Positions 52,061 through 61,436 of a stretch of 64,000 bases of DNA are shown in pieces (positions within the stretch are counted from its first letter, which is position 1; each line of letters starts with the position of its first letter). The DNA lies in contig DASZTS010000009.1 of assembly GCA_035547915.1 (NCBI GenBank), positions 1 through 64,000 of the forward strand, in the 5' to 3' direction. Source of the stretch: DASSFG01 sp035547915 (lineage in GTDB: Bacteria > Planctomycetota > Planctomycetia > Pirellulales > JAICIG01). The position numbers and the translations under genes are program-made. Below the pieces are notes generated by a model. That model made no database searches. It saw only the letters and a program-made list of their open reading frames with translations, and was not told the origin of the DNA.

Positions 52061-54539
52061 CTTTGCCACTTACGGAGAGCGCAAGGGAGCGCACTCAGCA
52101 TTGTGGGCATCGTTTGACGATCCCGTCGTTGCAAAGGGTGTCTTCATTACCGATTTGCCTTGGGGGCTACCGGAAAGGCTAGGCCATGGTCCGATGTTCC
52201 AGGGGCGATCACTAGACAGCTACTACGTCGTCACACGTACTCTGCGGGACCCGAACGCCTCGCGGCCCGGCATGGCAATGAGCCTCGCCGCGTTTATTCC
52301 GCTGGCGGATCTAACGAGGCTGGACGACCTCGGCATCATCTTAGACACGCTTGAATTAGTTGATCCACCCACTGGCGCCTGCGAGGTCGCTCCCAAAAAA
52401 CCTGCACTTGGACAATTGCCCGTCGGATTTCCGCAGCTGGTGCATGCTCTATTAGCCAGCGACACAGGACAAGCACCGGTCTGGATAGGGCAGGAATCAT
52501 TTCGCCCCGTGCTGGAAGCGCTTTGGAGCCGCATGCCCGGTGAGGTTCGCTTTACCTTTTCATTCGCCTTTATCTGTGACCCAAGCGACAGCAACAAGGC
52601 CAACACGGCGCTTCTTTACTGCCCAAATGACACAGCAAGTCGTTGGACCGGCCATACCGTCGTCGAGCCGACATCACCAATGCCCGTGCTCGGCTCCGCC
52701 GAGCTTTTCTTTCTCCAGGATGACCAAAGGGCCGACTTCAGCCACAAGTTAGCGACACTCGGCGCGCGGGTTCGCACATTCAGCGATTTGCGGGCAGCCT
52801 CGCAATGCATTCAGGCCGCGCGCGAAAGCCACGGGATTTCGACCTTCGACATCACAAAGCTTATCCGCAAGCTAGGGGCACTTTCTCCAAATCCGTTACT
52901 TGGTCTGGAATTGAAAGAAAGCCTGATCTCTGAATTGTGTCGACGAATTGTGCGCGAGGGCAGTGCCTCCATTGTGTATATACGCAATATTGATCTGTCG
53001 CCATTCCCCGCGGCTGCGGGTCGCATTACGCAATCATGCCGGGACGCTATTCAGAGTGAGCTAACGGGCTTTGCCTCGGGGTGTTCCGACAGTTGTGTGG
53101 CATTGATCAAGGAGGCGTTCAAGGATGCCCAGCGCCCATGGCAATTCGGCATACAACAAGGTGCATCAACGTTCGTAGCCCGAGGCGATGCGGGCTCTGG
53201 GGCACTGCTCTGGCTCTTAGTGCGCGATAGTGCGGACATTGATGATTGGCTATCCGCACTTATTCCGCTTAACGTCAATGCAGATGAACTACTCAGCCGT
53301 TTTCCACCTGAAGACGCATCCGCTAATGAGTGGCAATCCATTTTGTCGATGGCAGCAAATAGACAGTGGCCGCTTGTTTATTCAATGGCGCTCGCACGTA
53401 CCGTCGATCCGGCTGACGCCATTCGTCACGTGTGCGATGCCTGGAAAGGGGAGGCGCGCACGAACGCTCTGCGGCAGCTTGCAAGCCAACTTGGCCCGGA
53501 CGTATTTCTTGCGGCTATTGATGGGACCGATAGCCCGGATGCTATTAACTGTGCTGCAGAGCTATGTGTCGAAGCTCCGATGTTGCTGACTCAGCATTTT
53601 CGCGGCGCCAGTAAGGCATGGCGGTTTATCTTTGAGCTAGTTGCAGCCCAAAGAGCATCCGTGATTCCGGAGGCACCAGCATTGAGAAACGAGCTTGACG
53701 CAGCTTGGCAATTTGCACTCACAGGTAGCTTAGAAGCGTCTTTTCAAGTGGCGGCCGCGCAGACGTGCTATGCCAATCTTATTGACTCGACGGTCCGTTC
53801 CCAAATATGGCAGCATCTGGATAAGCGTGCCGCAGACGCAATGCTAGCGGCGACGGCCGAGGCGTGGATCGGCCGCTTCCATTCTATCTCTGAGACGGTT
53901 GCGCCAGAAAGGGAATTGGCGAAGCAGATTTGCCATACCAGTCTGCGTTCGCGGCTCTTGCCAATGGATATGCAAGCGATTAAAAAAGTGGTTCAGGCTT
54001 TTGATTTATTTCACGATTTGAGTGAGGATGATTTTGATGCCTGGCGCCAAGACTTTCTGAGCAAAAACCGTCACATTGCTCCTATTGATGCTGCACTCAT
54101 TGGCGGGTGCGTTCGGCAGCACGGCTGGAAATATGTAGCCTCTCGGCTCGCGTCTGATGTTCGCAAGTATTCACGTGATGATCTGCGACCTGCCGTGACC
54201 GAGTGTTTCACATTGCTTGGCTTTATAGATAAGATTCTCGTCGGCAGCACCAATTTCGTCGTCGAAAGTGACGAGTGGTGGGCCGAAGTCAAGACCGTAT
54301 TATGCGACCTTTATCCAGAAGGCCCCCTCGCGCATAACATTTGGGAGCGTGCCGGTGGTGATCCCGCAGATCTTGTTCACAGCATTTCTGGAGCCGATGC
54401 CTGGTATAGATGCCTTAGAGACCTTCGAAATGGTTTTTCAAGCGGTACGTTAAGTCTGGACTCACTGCTTGGCGAAGCAAGTGAAGATTACCCTGGTAAT
54501 TCCGCCCTTAGAGTCCTGAGCAAATACCGACCTAGATAA
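52050..54539 (+). CDS. GTPase-associated protein 1-like (GAP1)
   Basis: 829 residues. The N-terminal domain (FATYGERKGAHSALWASFDD, ITDLPWGLPERLGHGPMFQG, WIGQESFRPVLEALWSRMPG) matches the GAP1-N type domain; the rest is helical repeat-like. No enzymatic motif. In related loci GAP1 is thought to regulate or scaffold the GTPases. It is the last gene of the operon and ends 8 bp inside the convergent protease gene. Confidence 0.78.
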   Translation: MRVDFATYGERKGAHSALWASFDDPVVAKGVFITDLPWGLPERLGHGPMFQGRSLDSYYVVTRTLRDPNASRPGMAMSLAAFIPLADLTRLDDLGIILDTLELVDPPTGACEVAPKKPALGQLPVGFPQLVHALLASDTGQAPVWIGQESFRPVLEALWSRMPGEVRFTFSFAFICDPSDSNKANTALLYCPNDTASRWTGHTVVEPTSPMPVLGSAELFFLQDDQRADFSHKLATLGARVRTFSDLRAASQCIQAARESHGISTFDITKLIRKLGALSPNPLLGLELKESLISELCRRIVREGSASIVYIRNIDLSPFPAAAGRITQSCRDAIQSELTGFASGCSDSCVALIKEAFKDAQRPWQFGIQQGASTFVARGDAGSGALLWLLVRDSADIDDWLSALIPLNVNADELLSRFPPEDASANEWQSILSMAANRQWPLVYSMALARTVDPADAIRHVCDAWKGEARTNALRQLASQLGPDVFLAAIDGTDSPDAINCAAELCVEAPMLLTQHFRGASKAWRFIFELVAAQRASVIPEAPALRNELDAAWQFALTGSLEASFQVAAAQTCYANLIDSTVRSQIWQHLDKRAADAMLAATAEAWIGRFHSISETVAPERELAKQICHTSLRSRLLPMDMQAIKKVVQAFDLFHDLSEDDFDAWRQDFLSKNRHIAPIDAALIGGCVRQHGWKYVASRLASDVRKYSRDDLRPAVTECFTLLGFIDKILVGSTNFVVESDEWWAEVKTVLCDLYPEGPLAHNIWERAGGDPADLVHSISGADAWYRCLRDLRNGFSSGTLSLDSLLGEASEDYPGNSALRVLSKYRPR

Positions 54540-55497
54540 GACCCGCTTGCCGCAGTCCCTCAACAACACGTCCCACCGGGATTCCCTCGTTTCGGACCTC
54601 AGTCTTTAAGCTTTGCGAGGCATGATGAATTGCAACCAATGACCAGTTCGAGTCAAAAACGGGTGATCCCGACGAGCCAGGCAACGTATCGGTTAGATAC
54701 TGAATGCAGTCACCATCCTCGTAGGCAACCACATTGTGATACAGAGCAACAACCTTGGGTCCTCCCATTGGATGTTGGATAATGTTCACGAAGTCCCCTT
54801 TTTTTACTGTCGAGGTGCCAAGCGCGATTGCTCCCCACGCGGCATTCGCGTCACCCCGCACTTTCACGGCCGTCCAGTCGTATTCTCTTGACGTCGCAAA
54901 CGCATCGTCGGGAGCGAGCTCGAAGCCTGTCTCCGGAGCACGGCTTCCATTCAACATATCTTGAAAGTTAAACGTAATTCGTGCTGATCGAGCTTCCTCT
55001 ATCGTGCTTATCACGTGATTGTTGGTCAGCAGAAGGTTCCCCGTCGTCAGAAAACCCGTACCCGAGGCGCCCGGCAATCGGATCAGCGCAACCGATCTGG
55101 CTGTAACTAACCCAAGCTCGAAGAAATGCACCGGGAGAAACGTCGGCTGGCAGCCGGTCAGCTTTTCTAGCTCCCGTTCGGATGTCGGCCCTCGCCACCG
55201 AGAGCCGTCGAGAGGCGACAGCCGGCTTGGCTGTTCCGGCGACGCTGAGGCAACAGCGTGCGCAACATTTATCCAATTAAAACTTGGATAATCGGCCGAC
55301 GCGACGTCCAGAAGTGCGGGAAGCCTTTCGTGTTTCAGCGCCTCCTTGATGGCGTTGTGCCACACCACTTTTGTGCCGCCCGCAAAGGCGATGTATCCAG
55401 TCGGTATCCCTGCGCGCTCTAGCACATATCGCACGGTTTGATTGTCGTCATACAACCCGGCTAAAAGATCTACCAGCTCTGTTGGAACGCGATACAT
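54532..55497 (-). CDS. Trypsin-like protease with effector-associated domain
   Basis: 321 residues from the ATG at 55497 (GGAA upstream). Residues 1-85 form a helical adaptor like EAD1 (ELVDLLAGLYDDNQTVRYVL, KEALKHERLPALLDVASADY), which in such systems pairs with a like domain on a partner. Residues about 130-320 are a trypsin-type protease with H161 (TNNHVIS), D207 (YDWTAV) and S278 (GSSGSPV). It is the predicted effector of the module: on activation it would cleave host or phage proteins. A longer frame upstream overlaps the zinc-ribbon gene and is excluded. Confidence 0.87.
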   Translation of the reverse strand: MYRVPTELVDLLAGLYDDNQTVRYVLERAGIPTGYIAFAGGTKVVWHNAIKEALKHERLPALLDVASADYPSFNWINVAHAVASASPEQPSRLSPLDGSRWRGPTSERELEKLTGCQPTFLPVHFFELGLVTARSVALIRLPGASGTGFLTTGNLLLTNNHVISTIEEARSARITFNFQDMLNGSRAPETGFELAPDDAFATSREYDWTAVKVRGDANAAWGAIALGTSTVKKGDFVNIIQHPMGGPKVVALYHNVVAYEDGDCIQYLTDTLPGSSGSPVFDSNWSLVAIHHASQSLKTEVRNEGIPVGRVVEGLRQAGLI

Positions 55498-55643
55498 GGT
55501 ATGGTTCCGAAAAACGAAGTACCATTCCTTCCGTGATGATAGTGCCGTTGTTCGCAGTTGTAAATTCGAGGTTGTATGTGCTGGTCTCTGTGGCGGTTGA
55601 AGAATTCTTGACTTTTCCACCATTTCGCACACGGTGAGTTGCG

Positions 55644-55844
55644 ATGGCTCGTCCGAGCCACCCGCTCTACATTGCGAAAGAAGCCCAGAACACGGCACGA
55701 CACGGCGGTTCGCCGAACGGCAAGTGTTCCAACTGTGGCCACCGTTTCTATGTGCATGGTCACCGTATTGACAGGTATGCATCTGCTCATGGGGCTTGGC
55801 AAGAGTTGCAAAGTGGTGATTGGCGAGAAAGCCGCTACCGCTGA
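55644..55844 (+). CDS. Small zinc-ribbon protein (intact cassette copy)
   Basis: 66 residues: MARPSHPLYIAKEAQNTARH, then C28-x2-C31 and H38/H40 in KCSNCGHRFYVHGH, a likely zinc-binding site. It is divergent to the protease gene; a stretch upstream (GAAGAATTCTTGACTTTTCC, 55598-55622) is shared with the left, broken copy at 45745-45996. Function unknown; the position at both sides of the conflict block is notable. Confidence 0.65.
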   Translation: MARPSHPLYIAKEAQNTARHGGSPNGKCSNCGHRFYVHGHRIDRYASAHGAWQELQSGDWRESRYR

Positions 55845-55927
55845 CTCCTCCGCGCAGCGCCTGCTGCGGGCTGGCCGGTAGGACATTGGCTGCCTCGCTT
55901 AAACGTTGCGATGCGGCCCATCGCCAA

Positions 55928-58900
55928 TTATTGCGCACTTCCCGGCCCAGCGTTCGGCGATACCGTCGACAATGCCGACTGGCTGTCCTTTAATGCTCGC
56001 AGTCTTCCCAGCGCGTCCTCGACAAATTGGTGTCGTTCCATCGCACCGTTTGCCTCAAAAAGATTCGCTATCTTGGTCCTGCATAACTCGACTCTAGACT
56101 TCATATCCGGCAGCAGCTTAGGGTCGTGTAGTACAACCTCATCACCTGCGAGGTCGCTCTCCCCAAGAAGAGCGCCCTTGCCGTACAGCGTCGCGCGAAG
56201 ATCATCATTCGATGACAACGATGCTGGAAACGCTAGCGACAAATAGGCGATCAGCAATAACCTCGCCGCCTCTACCTGCTCCGCCGCCATAAACACATCC
56301 CCCTGCCCACTGCGAAGAGAATCCCTCAATTGCGCCGCGAACTCCTGCCGCTTTCCCAGTAACTCTTTCGTCACCAATGCTTTTACTTGATTGGCCAATC
56401 GCTCACCACCTAAGAACCGCTCTACGGATGGCGTCCCCGCGATGAGGGTTGCGCGTCCAAACAGGGGACGCATAATCAAAGATTCTTGCTCCAATAGCAG
56501 CGACGTATCCCTTGCTGTCTCGTCACGACCGGCTTTTTCAATGAAAGTGTCCCGACTAATGTTGTCACTACCACTTGGCGCGGTGTTCCACTCATCGCTA
56601 GCTTTACCACGATCCAACCAGCGACTGAATATCGGCGCGATGGGCGGACCGATCCCAAGTCCCACTACCGTTGGCCTAGGTGACACCGGAATGGCCTGCG
56701 ACGTCCATCTGTACGTGCACACCCTTCCTTCAAAGCTGTCCGGCTGTTTAGACCGAAAGTTGACGGCAACTTGCCACCAGCGCTTGTATTCACTGGGGCG
56801 CCGATTAGGAAGAAAGGATGAAATCGAGGTATTTATATCGTAAGCAACTGATAACTTGCCAAGACCTAGACGCTCTGCTAGCAGAAACTCATTTGGAATC
56901 ACTGTTTCAAGCCGCAAAGGAACGTCCAGAGCCTGGTTGACGTCGTATTGGCCATCCTTGGTAATTTCTTGCATCAGCTTAGCTGCAAACGGGGTTTTGG
57001 TAGGATCACCTAGCTTGGTCATGGGAGACATCATGGTCTTCAGGACTGGAAATGCTGTCTTTGGGTCAACTCCCTTTGGGTTAGGGTTTTGATCACCGTC
57101 CAACCACATATCAATGTCGCCCATCTGACTCTGATATCGATCGCGAGCCGACGCAACTACGCTTGCCATATTCTCGGCTGCTGCCAGATTCATTCCAAGA
57201 ATTGCCGTAAACAGCCGTTTTCCGTCTGTACCTGAGCGCAATCCTTGACAGGCGTTCTTAAATCGTTCGCCACCCGAAATAATCAGCGAGGTTTCATCAG
57301 CCGACTCCTGACCCCGAGTCTTCGGCCATTGCCGACCGGCTAGCTCGACATAGCCACCGGCGCTAAACGCCCACGTAGCTGGATTGGGAACCGGTTGACC
57401 GGCCTGCTGAAAGTCGTCATACCCCAAACGTTGCATGACTTGGCCCAGGAAGCCCACGTTATCGTAAAGTGGTCGTGATCTCAGCCGGGCAACGATCAAG
57501 GAATACAATAAATTGCCTCCTGCTGCGCTGGTCACTCCGCCACTGTACACTCCGGTTTCAGTATCAGTGGATGCATACATTGTTGCCCACAGTTTGAGCT
57601 TACGCATGGATTCGGAATACAATTCATCGGGAAGCCTGAGACTGGACCGCTCAGAAGCCAGATCGAGAAGATCAATCAGTTGGCGGCGTGATGCATCAAG
57701 CTCATAGGTACGCATGTCTGCGCTGATGCTGTTTATTGAATAGTTGACCATTCCAAGAAAGCGTTGAACGTCCTGGATATCGACGTCTAGGTATCCTAAA
57801 TCTTGGAATACGGTGGCAAAGCCGACGTTTAACGCCCGGTCTATCTCACCCAGTTCAGTTTCAATGTGATCGAAGTTGACGCCAAGGTACTGACGGAGGT
57901 TGGCGATATCTTGGCGAACAGCCTGAACCTGTTGCATTATTTGTTGCTCCGGGCTGGGCCCAGACGAGAACAAGTTGATAATGAATGAGACGGCACCAAA
58001 TACGTCTGCAGTAAGTGCGATGGTGCTGATCTTATCCCCGGTATATAGCGCAATAGATTGCGCTAGCTGAATACCAGCGCTGCTGGCAGCGCCAAACGTG
58101 GCTGCCGCTTTTTTATCGACTAGACCAAACAATGACGTCAGAATATAGTTTGCGGACTTTGCCTCACTGAAAAAATTCTCGATGTCACGTTGTTTAATGG
58201 CGGCTGCGTCTTGGGCCTTCTTCGTGTTTATGTACTTGAATACTGCATCCAATTCGGCGTGATATTTTGGAAGGTCGCCTGCTTGGATTGTGGCGAGTTG
58301 TGCCCGTAAAGTCGCAACGGCTTCGTTTGTAAGCTTGCCTTGTTCATCGAGCATTGCGACCGCCTCCCGAATACGGTCATTTTCGGCAAATTCCGGAAGT
58401 TTGCCAAGCAGCACTGTTGGCGTGTCCATTACCTTGACGTCGTTCGCGATGCCGGCCAAGTACGAGTCTAGCACCGAACGAAGTCCTGGATTGTCGGCAG
58501 CGGTTTCCGCAGCGTCCTGAAGGATGTGCAGCCGTGCGTACTCCGGAAACGGTTCGTCGAATTTGAGTAGGCGGTTAGTAGTTCCCGCTAGTTGGCCGGC
58601 AAGGTTCTGTTGAAAAAGTTCAGCGGACGTGGATGGTTGACGTAGTAATATTCCAAGGTTATTGATAATCGTTGCCGGCCCGACTGACTTAGTTGCGATA
58701 TCTGTGAGAATGCTAGTCAGAGCACTCCGCGCTTCGCTCGTTGAGAGGGGTGACGCCGAAAACTGGTGCTGGTACGCAGTGTCGGCAGCGGTAATAACGT
58801 CCAATACAGCGGGTGCGTTGAAATGTGGGTCGGTTCGGGCGAGATTAGTTGCGAACTCAATCAGTGGTATCTTGACTAGCTGGGAGGGTGACTTGTTGAT

Positions 58901-59050
58901 TTCATGTCCAAGGGCCGCCGCCCACAGTTGAGGACTTGGCGTTGATGACTGCGGAGGTGGCTCCGCGAAAGCAATAGAGTGGTAAAGTACAAAGGGCAGA
59001 AGGGCGGAGTATGCGAAACGGCGTTGGGAAAGCGCGGATAGATTATACAT
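55928..59050 (-). CDS. Large secreted protein of unknown function
   Basis: 1,040 residues. A signal peptide (about 1-29: FAYSALLPFVLYHSIAFA before EPPPQ) predicts export. A long helical stalk follows (about 180-460), with a hydrophobic stretch (FGAVSFIINLFSSG near 350-363) and a coiled segment PEQQIMQQVQAVRQDIANLR. The C-terminal half is mixed, with Trp-rich strands. Helical stalk plus hydrophobic hairpin recalls pore-forming toxins, but no family is recognised and this is speculation. It is 83 bp beyond the end of the convergent zinc-ribbon gene. Confidence 0.7.
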   Translation of the reverse strand: MYNLSALSQRRFAYSALLPFVLYHSIAFAEPPPQSSTPSPQLWAAALGHEINKSPSQLVKIPLIEFATNLARTDPHFNAPAVLDVITAADTAYQHQFSASPLSTSEARSALTSILTDIATKSVGPATIINNLGILLRQPSTSAELFQQNLAGQLAGTTNRLLKFDEPFPEYARLHILQDAAETAADNPGLRSVLDSYLAGIANDVKVMDTPTVLLGKLPEFAENDRIREAVAMLDEQGKLTNEAVATLRAQLATIQAGDLPKYHAELDAVFKYINTKKAQDAAAIKQRDIENFFSEAKSANYILTSLFGLVDKKAAATFGAASSAGIQLAQSIALYTGDKISTIALTADVFGAVSFIINLFSSGPSPEQQIMQQVQAVRQDIANLRQYLGVNFDHIETELGEIDRALNVGFATVFQDLGYLDVDIQDVQRFLGMVNYSINSISADMRTYELDASRRQLIDLLDLASERSSLRLPDELYSESMRKLKLWATMYASTDTETGVYSGGVTSAAGGNLLYSLIVARLRSRPLYDNVGFLGQVMQRLGYDDFQQAGQPVPNPATWAFSAGGYVELAGRQWPKTRGQESADETSLIISGGERFKNACQGLRSGTDGKRLFTAILGMNLAAAENMASVVASARDRYQSQMGDIDMWLDGDQNPNPKGVDPKTAFPVLKTMMSPMTKLGDPTKTPFAAKLMQEITKDGQYDVNQALDVPLRLETVIPNEFLLAERLGLGKLSVAYDINTSISSFLPNRRPSEYKRWWQVAVNFRSKQPDSFEGRVCTYRWTSQAIPVSPRPTVVGLGIGPPIAPIFSRWLDRGKASDEWNTAPSGSDNISRDTFIEKAGRDETARDTSLLLEQESLIMRPLFGRATLIAGTPSVERFLGGERLANQVKALVTKELLGKRQEFAAQLRDSLRSGQGDVFMAAEQVEAARLLLIAYLSLAFPASLSSNDDLRATLYGKGALLGESDLAGDEVVLHDPKLLPDMKSRVELCRTKIANLFEANGAMERHQFVEDALGRLRALKDSQSALSTVSPNAGPGSAQ

Positions 59051-59641
59051 CTGTGTTCTTCCGTGTATAGCGACAGCAAGTGGTCATGGAATGTTTGTAA
59101 TACATGTGCATCGGCAATGTTGCGGCACGCTGGCGTCAAGCGGGCTTAATTGTTCATCGCATTGCGGTCACTTAAATCCAATGGGTTCGGCGCAAGCTCA
59201 CCGCCCTGGCATTGTCTGGCGGAACATAGTTGAAGCTTTAGTAGGCGCCGCTATTGTGGGTGACCGTCCCTCGATTGTCCAGCGGTCCCGATAAGCTACC
59301 GAGGAGACCGACATCCGCAAGCGACGCGACTCTGAGCGGTTGCCCGGCCGGCCCGCACTCGCAGCAACTCCCGGCCGAATGACACCGTACTTGGGCTGGG
59401 GCCGAGAAGGAGAGTTGCGGCCGTCTCTGTGGTGGACGATTACGCGGATCGGAGCGACATGCACCGGCATTCTGGCCGTGAGAGACGGTCAATCGGCATA
59501 AGGTAGACGGCGGCGCAAGTGGCTCCAGCTACGGATTGTTCTCGACGCAGGTGACAGAATAGGTGATGGAATCCTTGCTAAACCCTGGAAAATCTGTAAA
59601 ATCTGGAAATCGCAAGTGCAGGAATCCACGGGATTTACGGA
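59051..59641. other. Gene-free stretch with attachment-like sequence
   Basis: No supported gene. At 59548-59575 a 28-bp stretch (AGGTGACAGAATAGGTGATG and neighbours) matches 448-474 beside the integrase at 22 of 28 positions. It may be a trace of the right attachment region. An IS256-type inverted repeat starts at 59642. Confidence 0.4.
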
Positions 59642-61111
59642 GTTATTGTCAATAGTTGTGTTTGGAGAATGTTGGATCAGGCGGCGTTCTGCATGACACC
59701 ATCAGTGAAAACTTTGCCTTGGATGAGGTGACCGATGAGCTCGTGCTTGTTGAGGCGACGCCATCGTTTCTGTGCCGCTTGAGCGAGCTTGAACATCATG
59801 GTCAGGCTGGCCTTCCTGGTGCCGTTTCCCTTGGTGCGGCGGTGCCTGAGCCGAATCGTGGCGAACGTGCTCTCGATGGGGTTGGTCGTGCGGAGATGCC
59901 CCCAGTGCTCTGCGGGAAAGTCGTAGAACGTCAACAGCACGTCTCGATCCTTCTTCAAGCAGTCACATGCGACCTGGTACTTGGCCTGATACTTCTCCAG
60001 GAAGTGATCGAACGCCTGATTGGCGCCGTCACGCGTCTCGGCTTGCCAGATCTCGTGCAGGTCAGCCTTGGCCTTGGGCTGCACACTCCTGGGCAGATGG
60101 TTCAGGACATTCGCCGTCTTGTGAACCCAGCACCGCTGTTCTTGGGTCGTGGGAAAGCACTCGCGTAAGGCCGCCCAGAAGCCCATGGCACCATCACCAA
60201 TGGCCAGCTTGGGAGGATTCGTCAATCCCCTTTGCTTCAGGCTCAAGAGCAGCTCCAGCCAGCTCTGCTTGCTTTCGCGGTAACCATCCACGACGGCGAT
60301 CAGTTCCTTCTCTCCTTCGGCCGTCGCTCCCATCAGCACGAGTAGGCATTGCTTCGAATTGGCCTCGTCTTCCAGGCGAACATTCGTGTGGATGCCATCG
60401 GCCCAGACGTAGACGTAGTGCTTCCCCGCAAGGTCGCGTTGGCACCAGGCATCGTACTCCTGCGACCACTGCTCCTTGAGCCGCACGACCACGTTGGCAC
60501 TCAGGCCCGGTGCGTCCGGACCAAGCAGTGCCTGCAAGGCTTCCGAGAAGTCGCCGGTCGAAATACCTTTGAGGTACAGCCAGGGGATCAACTCTTCAAC
60601 CGACCGGCTCTTTCTCAGGTAGGGCGGCAGGATCGACGACGAGAAGCGAATTCGTTGCTCAGGGTCGCCAGACTTGTCGCGAACGCGTGGTTGCTGGATC
60701 TCGAGCGTGCCCGCTCCCGTCATGATCTCACGAGCAGGGAGGTGGCCGTTGCGAACAATGAGACGGCGTCCCTGTTCGTCAACCCGAGCGGCATGCTCGT
60801 CGAGAAAGGACTGCACTTCTTTCTCCAGGGCCGCCTGAAGCATCTTTCTCGCTCCCTCGCGAACCAGGGCGTCCAGGGGGCTGCGAGAGTCATTCCCAGC
60901 GGGAAAAGGCAGGCAGTCTCCCTCGCTCTGGGTAGCCGGAACCGAATCACGATCCGGCGATGCTACTGGACCTGTCGCGTCTCTCTTCGTAACGTGTCGC
61001 ATGGGTGGCGTATCCTTTCGTGCCCCGCTGTGGGGCGGCTGAAAAAACTTCCAACAGCAGGATACGCCGCCTTTTTCCTTCCTTCACCTGAACACGACTT
61101 TCGACAATACC
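59642..61111 (-). mobile_element. IS256-family insertion sequence
   Basis: About 1.47 kb. Terminal inverted repeats: GTTATTGTCAATAGTTGTGT (from 59642) and, on the opposite strand, GGTATTGTCGAAAGTCGTGT (from 61111), 17 of 22 matching bases. One transposase gene fills it. No clear 8-9 bp target duplication is seen, so the insertion may be old or flanked by later rearrangement. Confidence 0.75.
59677..61002 (-). CDS. IS256-type (Mutator-like) transposase
   Basis: 441 residues, intact. Family features: KMLQAALEKEVQSFLDEH, EIQQPRVRDKSG, YLRKSRSVEELIPWLYLKGI, the D of WADGIHTNVRLEDE, D of AIGDGAMGFW, CWVHKTANVLNHLP and E of TTNPIESTFATIRLRHRRTK, giving the DDE triad. Catalyses transposition of the element. 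Confidence 0.93.
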   Translation of the reverse strand: MRHVTKRDATGPVASPDRDSVPATQSEGDCLPFPAGNDSRSPLDALVREGARKMLQAALEKEVQSFLDEHAARVDEQGRRLIVRNGHLPAREIMTGAGTLEIQQPRVRDKSGDPEQRIRFSSSILPPYLRKSRSVEELIPWLYLKGISTGDFSEALQALLGPDAPGLSANVVVRLKEQWSQEYDAWCQRDLAGKHYVYVWADGIHTNVRLEDEANSKQCLLVLMGATAEGEKELIAVVDGYRESKQSWLELLLSLKQRGLTNPPKLAIGDGAMGFWAALRECFPTTQEQRCWVHKTANVLNHLPRSVQPKAKADLHEIWQAETRDGANQAFDHFLEKYQAKYQVACDCLKKDRDVLLTFYDFPAEHWGHLRTTNPIESTFATIRLRHRRTKGNGTRKASLTMMFKLAQAAQKRWRRLNKHELIGHLIQGKVFTDGVMQNAA

Positions 61112-61436
61112 TCCGATCGAAAAGGAAGCACGAAAGTTGTGGGCGGAAAAATGAGCAGGCTGGCCTCTTTCGGTCGCGGAGGTCGCGAGCGGCCCCTTCG
61201 CCCTCGCGTGCAGTCAGTCAACGATCTCGCAGAGTCTTTCGCTGGAAACCGAAGTCATCAAAACTGCAATGACGCCGCTCGCGAACTGCAGTCGGTCGAT
61301 GTGACGTCGATGTGACTTTGCAGGTCCGTGAAAAACGGTGGCGGCCATCGTCGGCCAGACGGTTCTTTCGGTTCATCGTTCGCGGGTGCACGGGGATGTT
61401 GACTGCCTCGCATCAGGCGGCGATGCCGAACAGGGC
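61112..61436. other. Non-coding stretch, 325 bp
   Basis: Right flank of the IS. No gene, RNA or repeat is supported. Confidence 0.45.

Noticed and set aside
54532..55938. Long 468-codon form of the protease
   Set aside because: The first 147 codons overlap the zinc-ribbon gene and are not protein-like; the ATG at 55497 begins the adaptor domain.
318..59641. Complete conjugation (ICE) machinery
   Set aside because: Relaxase and coupling protein are present, but no VirB4-type ATPase, pilin or other mating-pore gene could be found in any frame.
59642..61111. Target site duplication of the IS
   Set aside because: Flanks (GGATTTACGGA and TCCGATCGAA) do not match at any 8-9 bp offset I tried.
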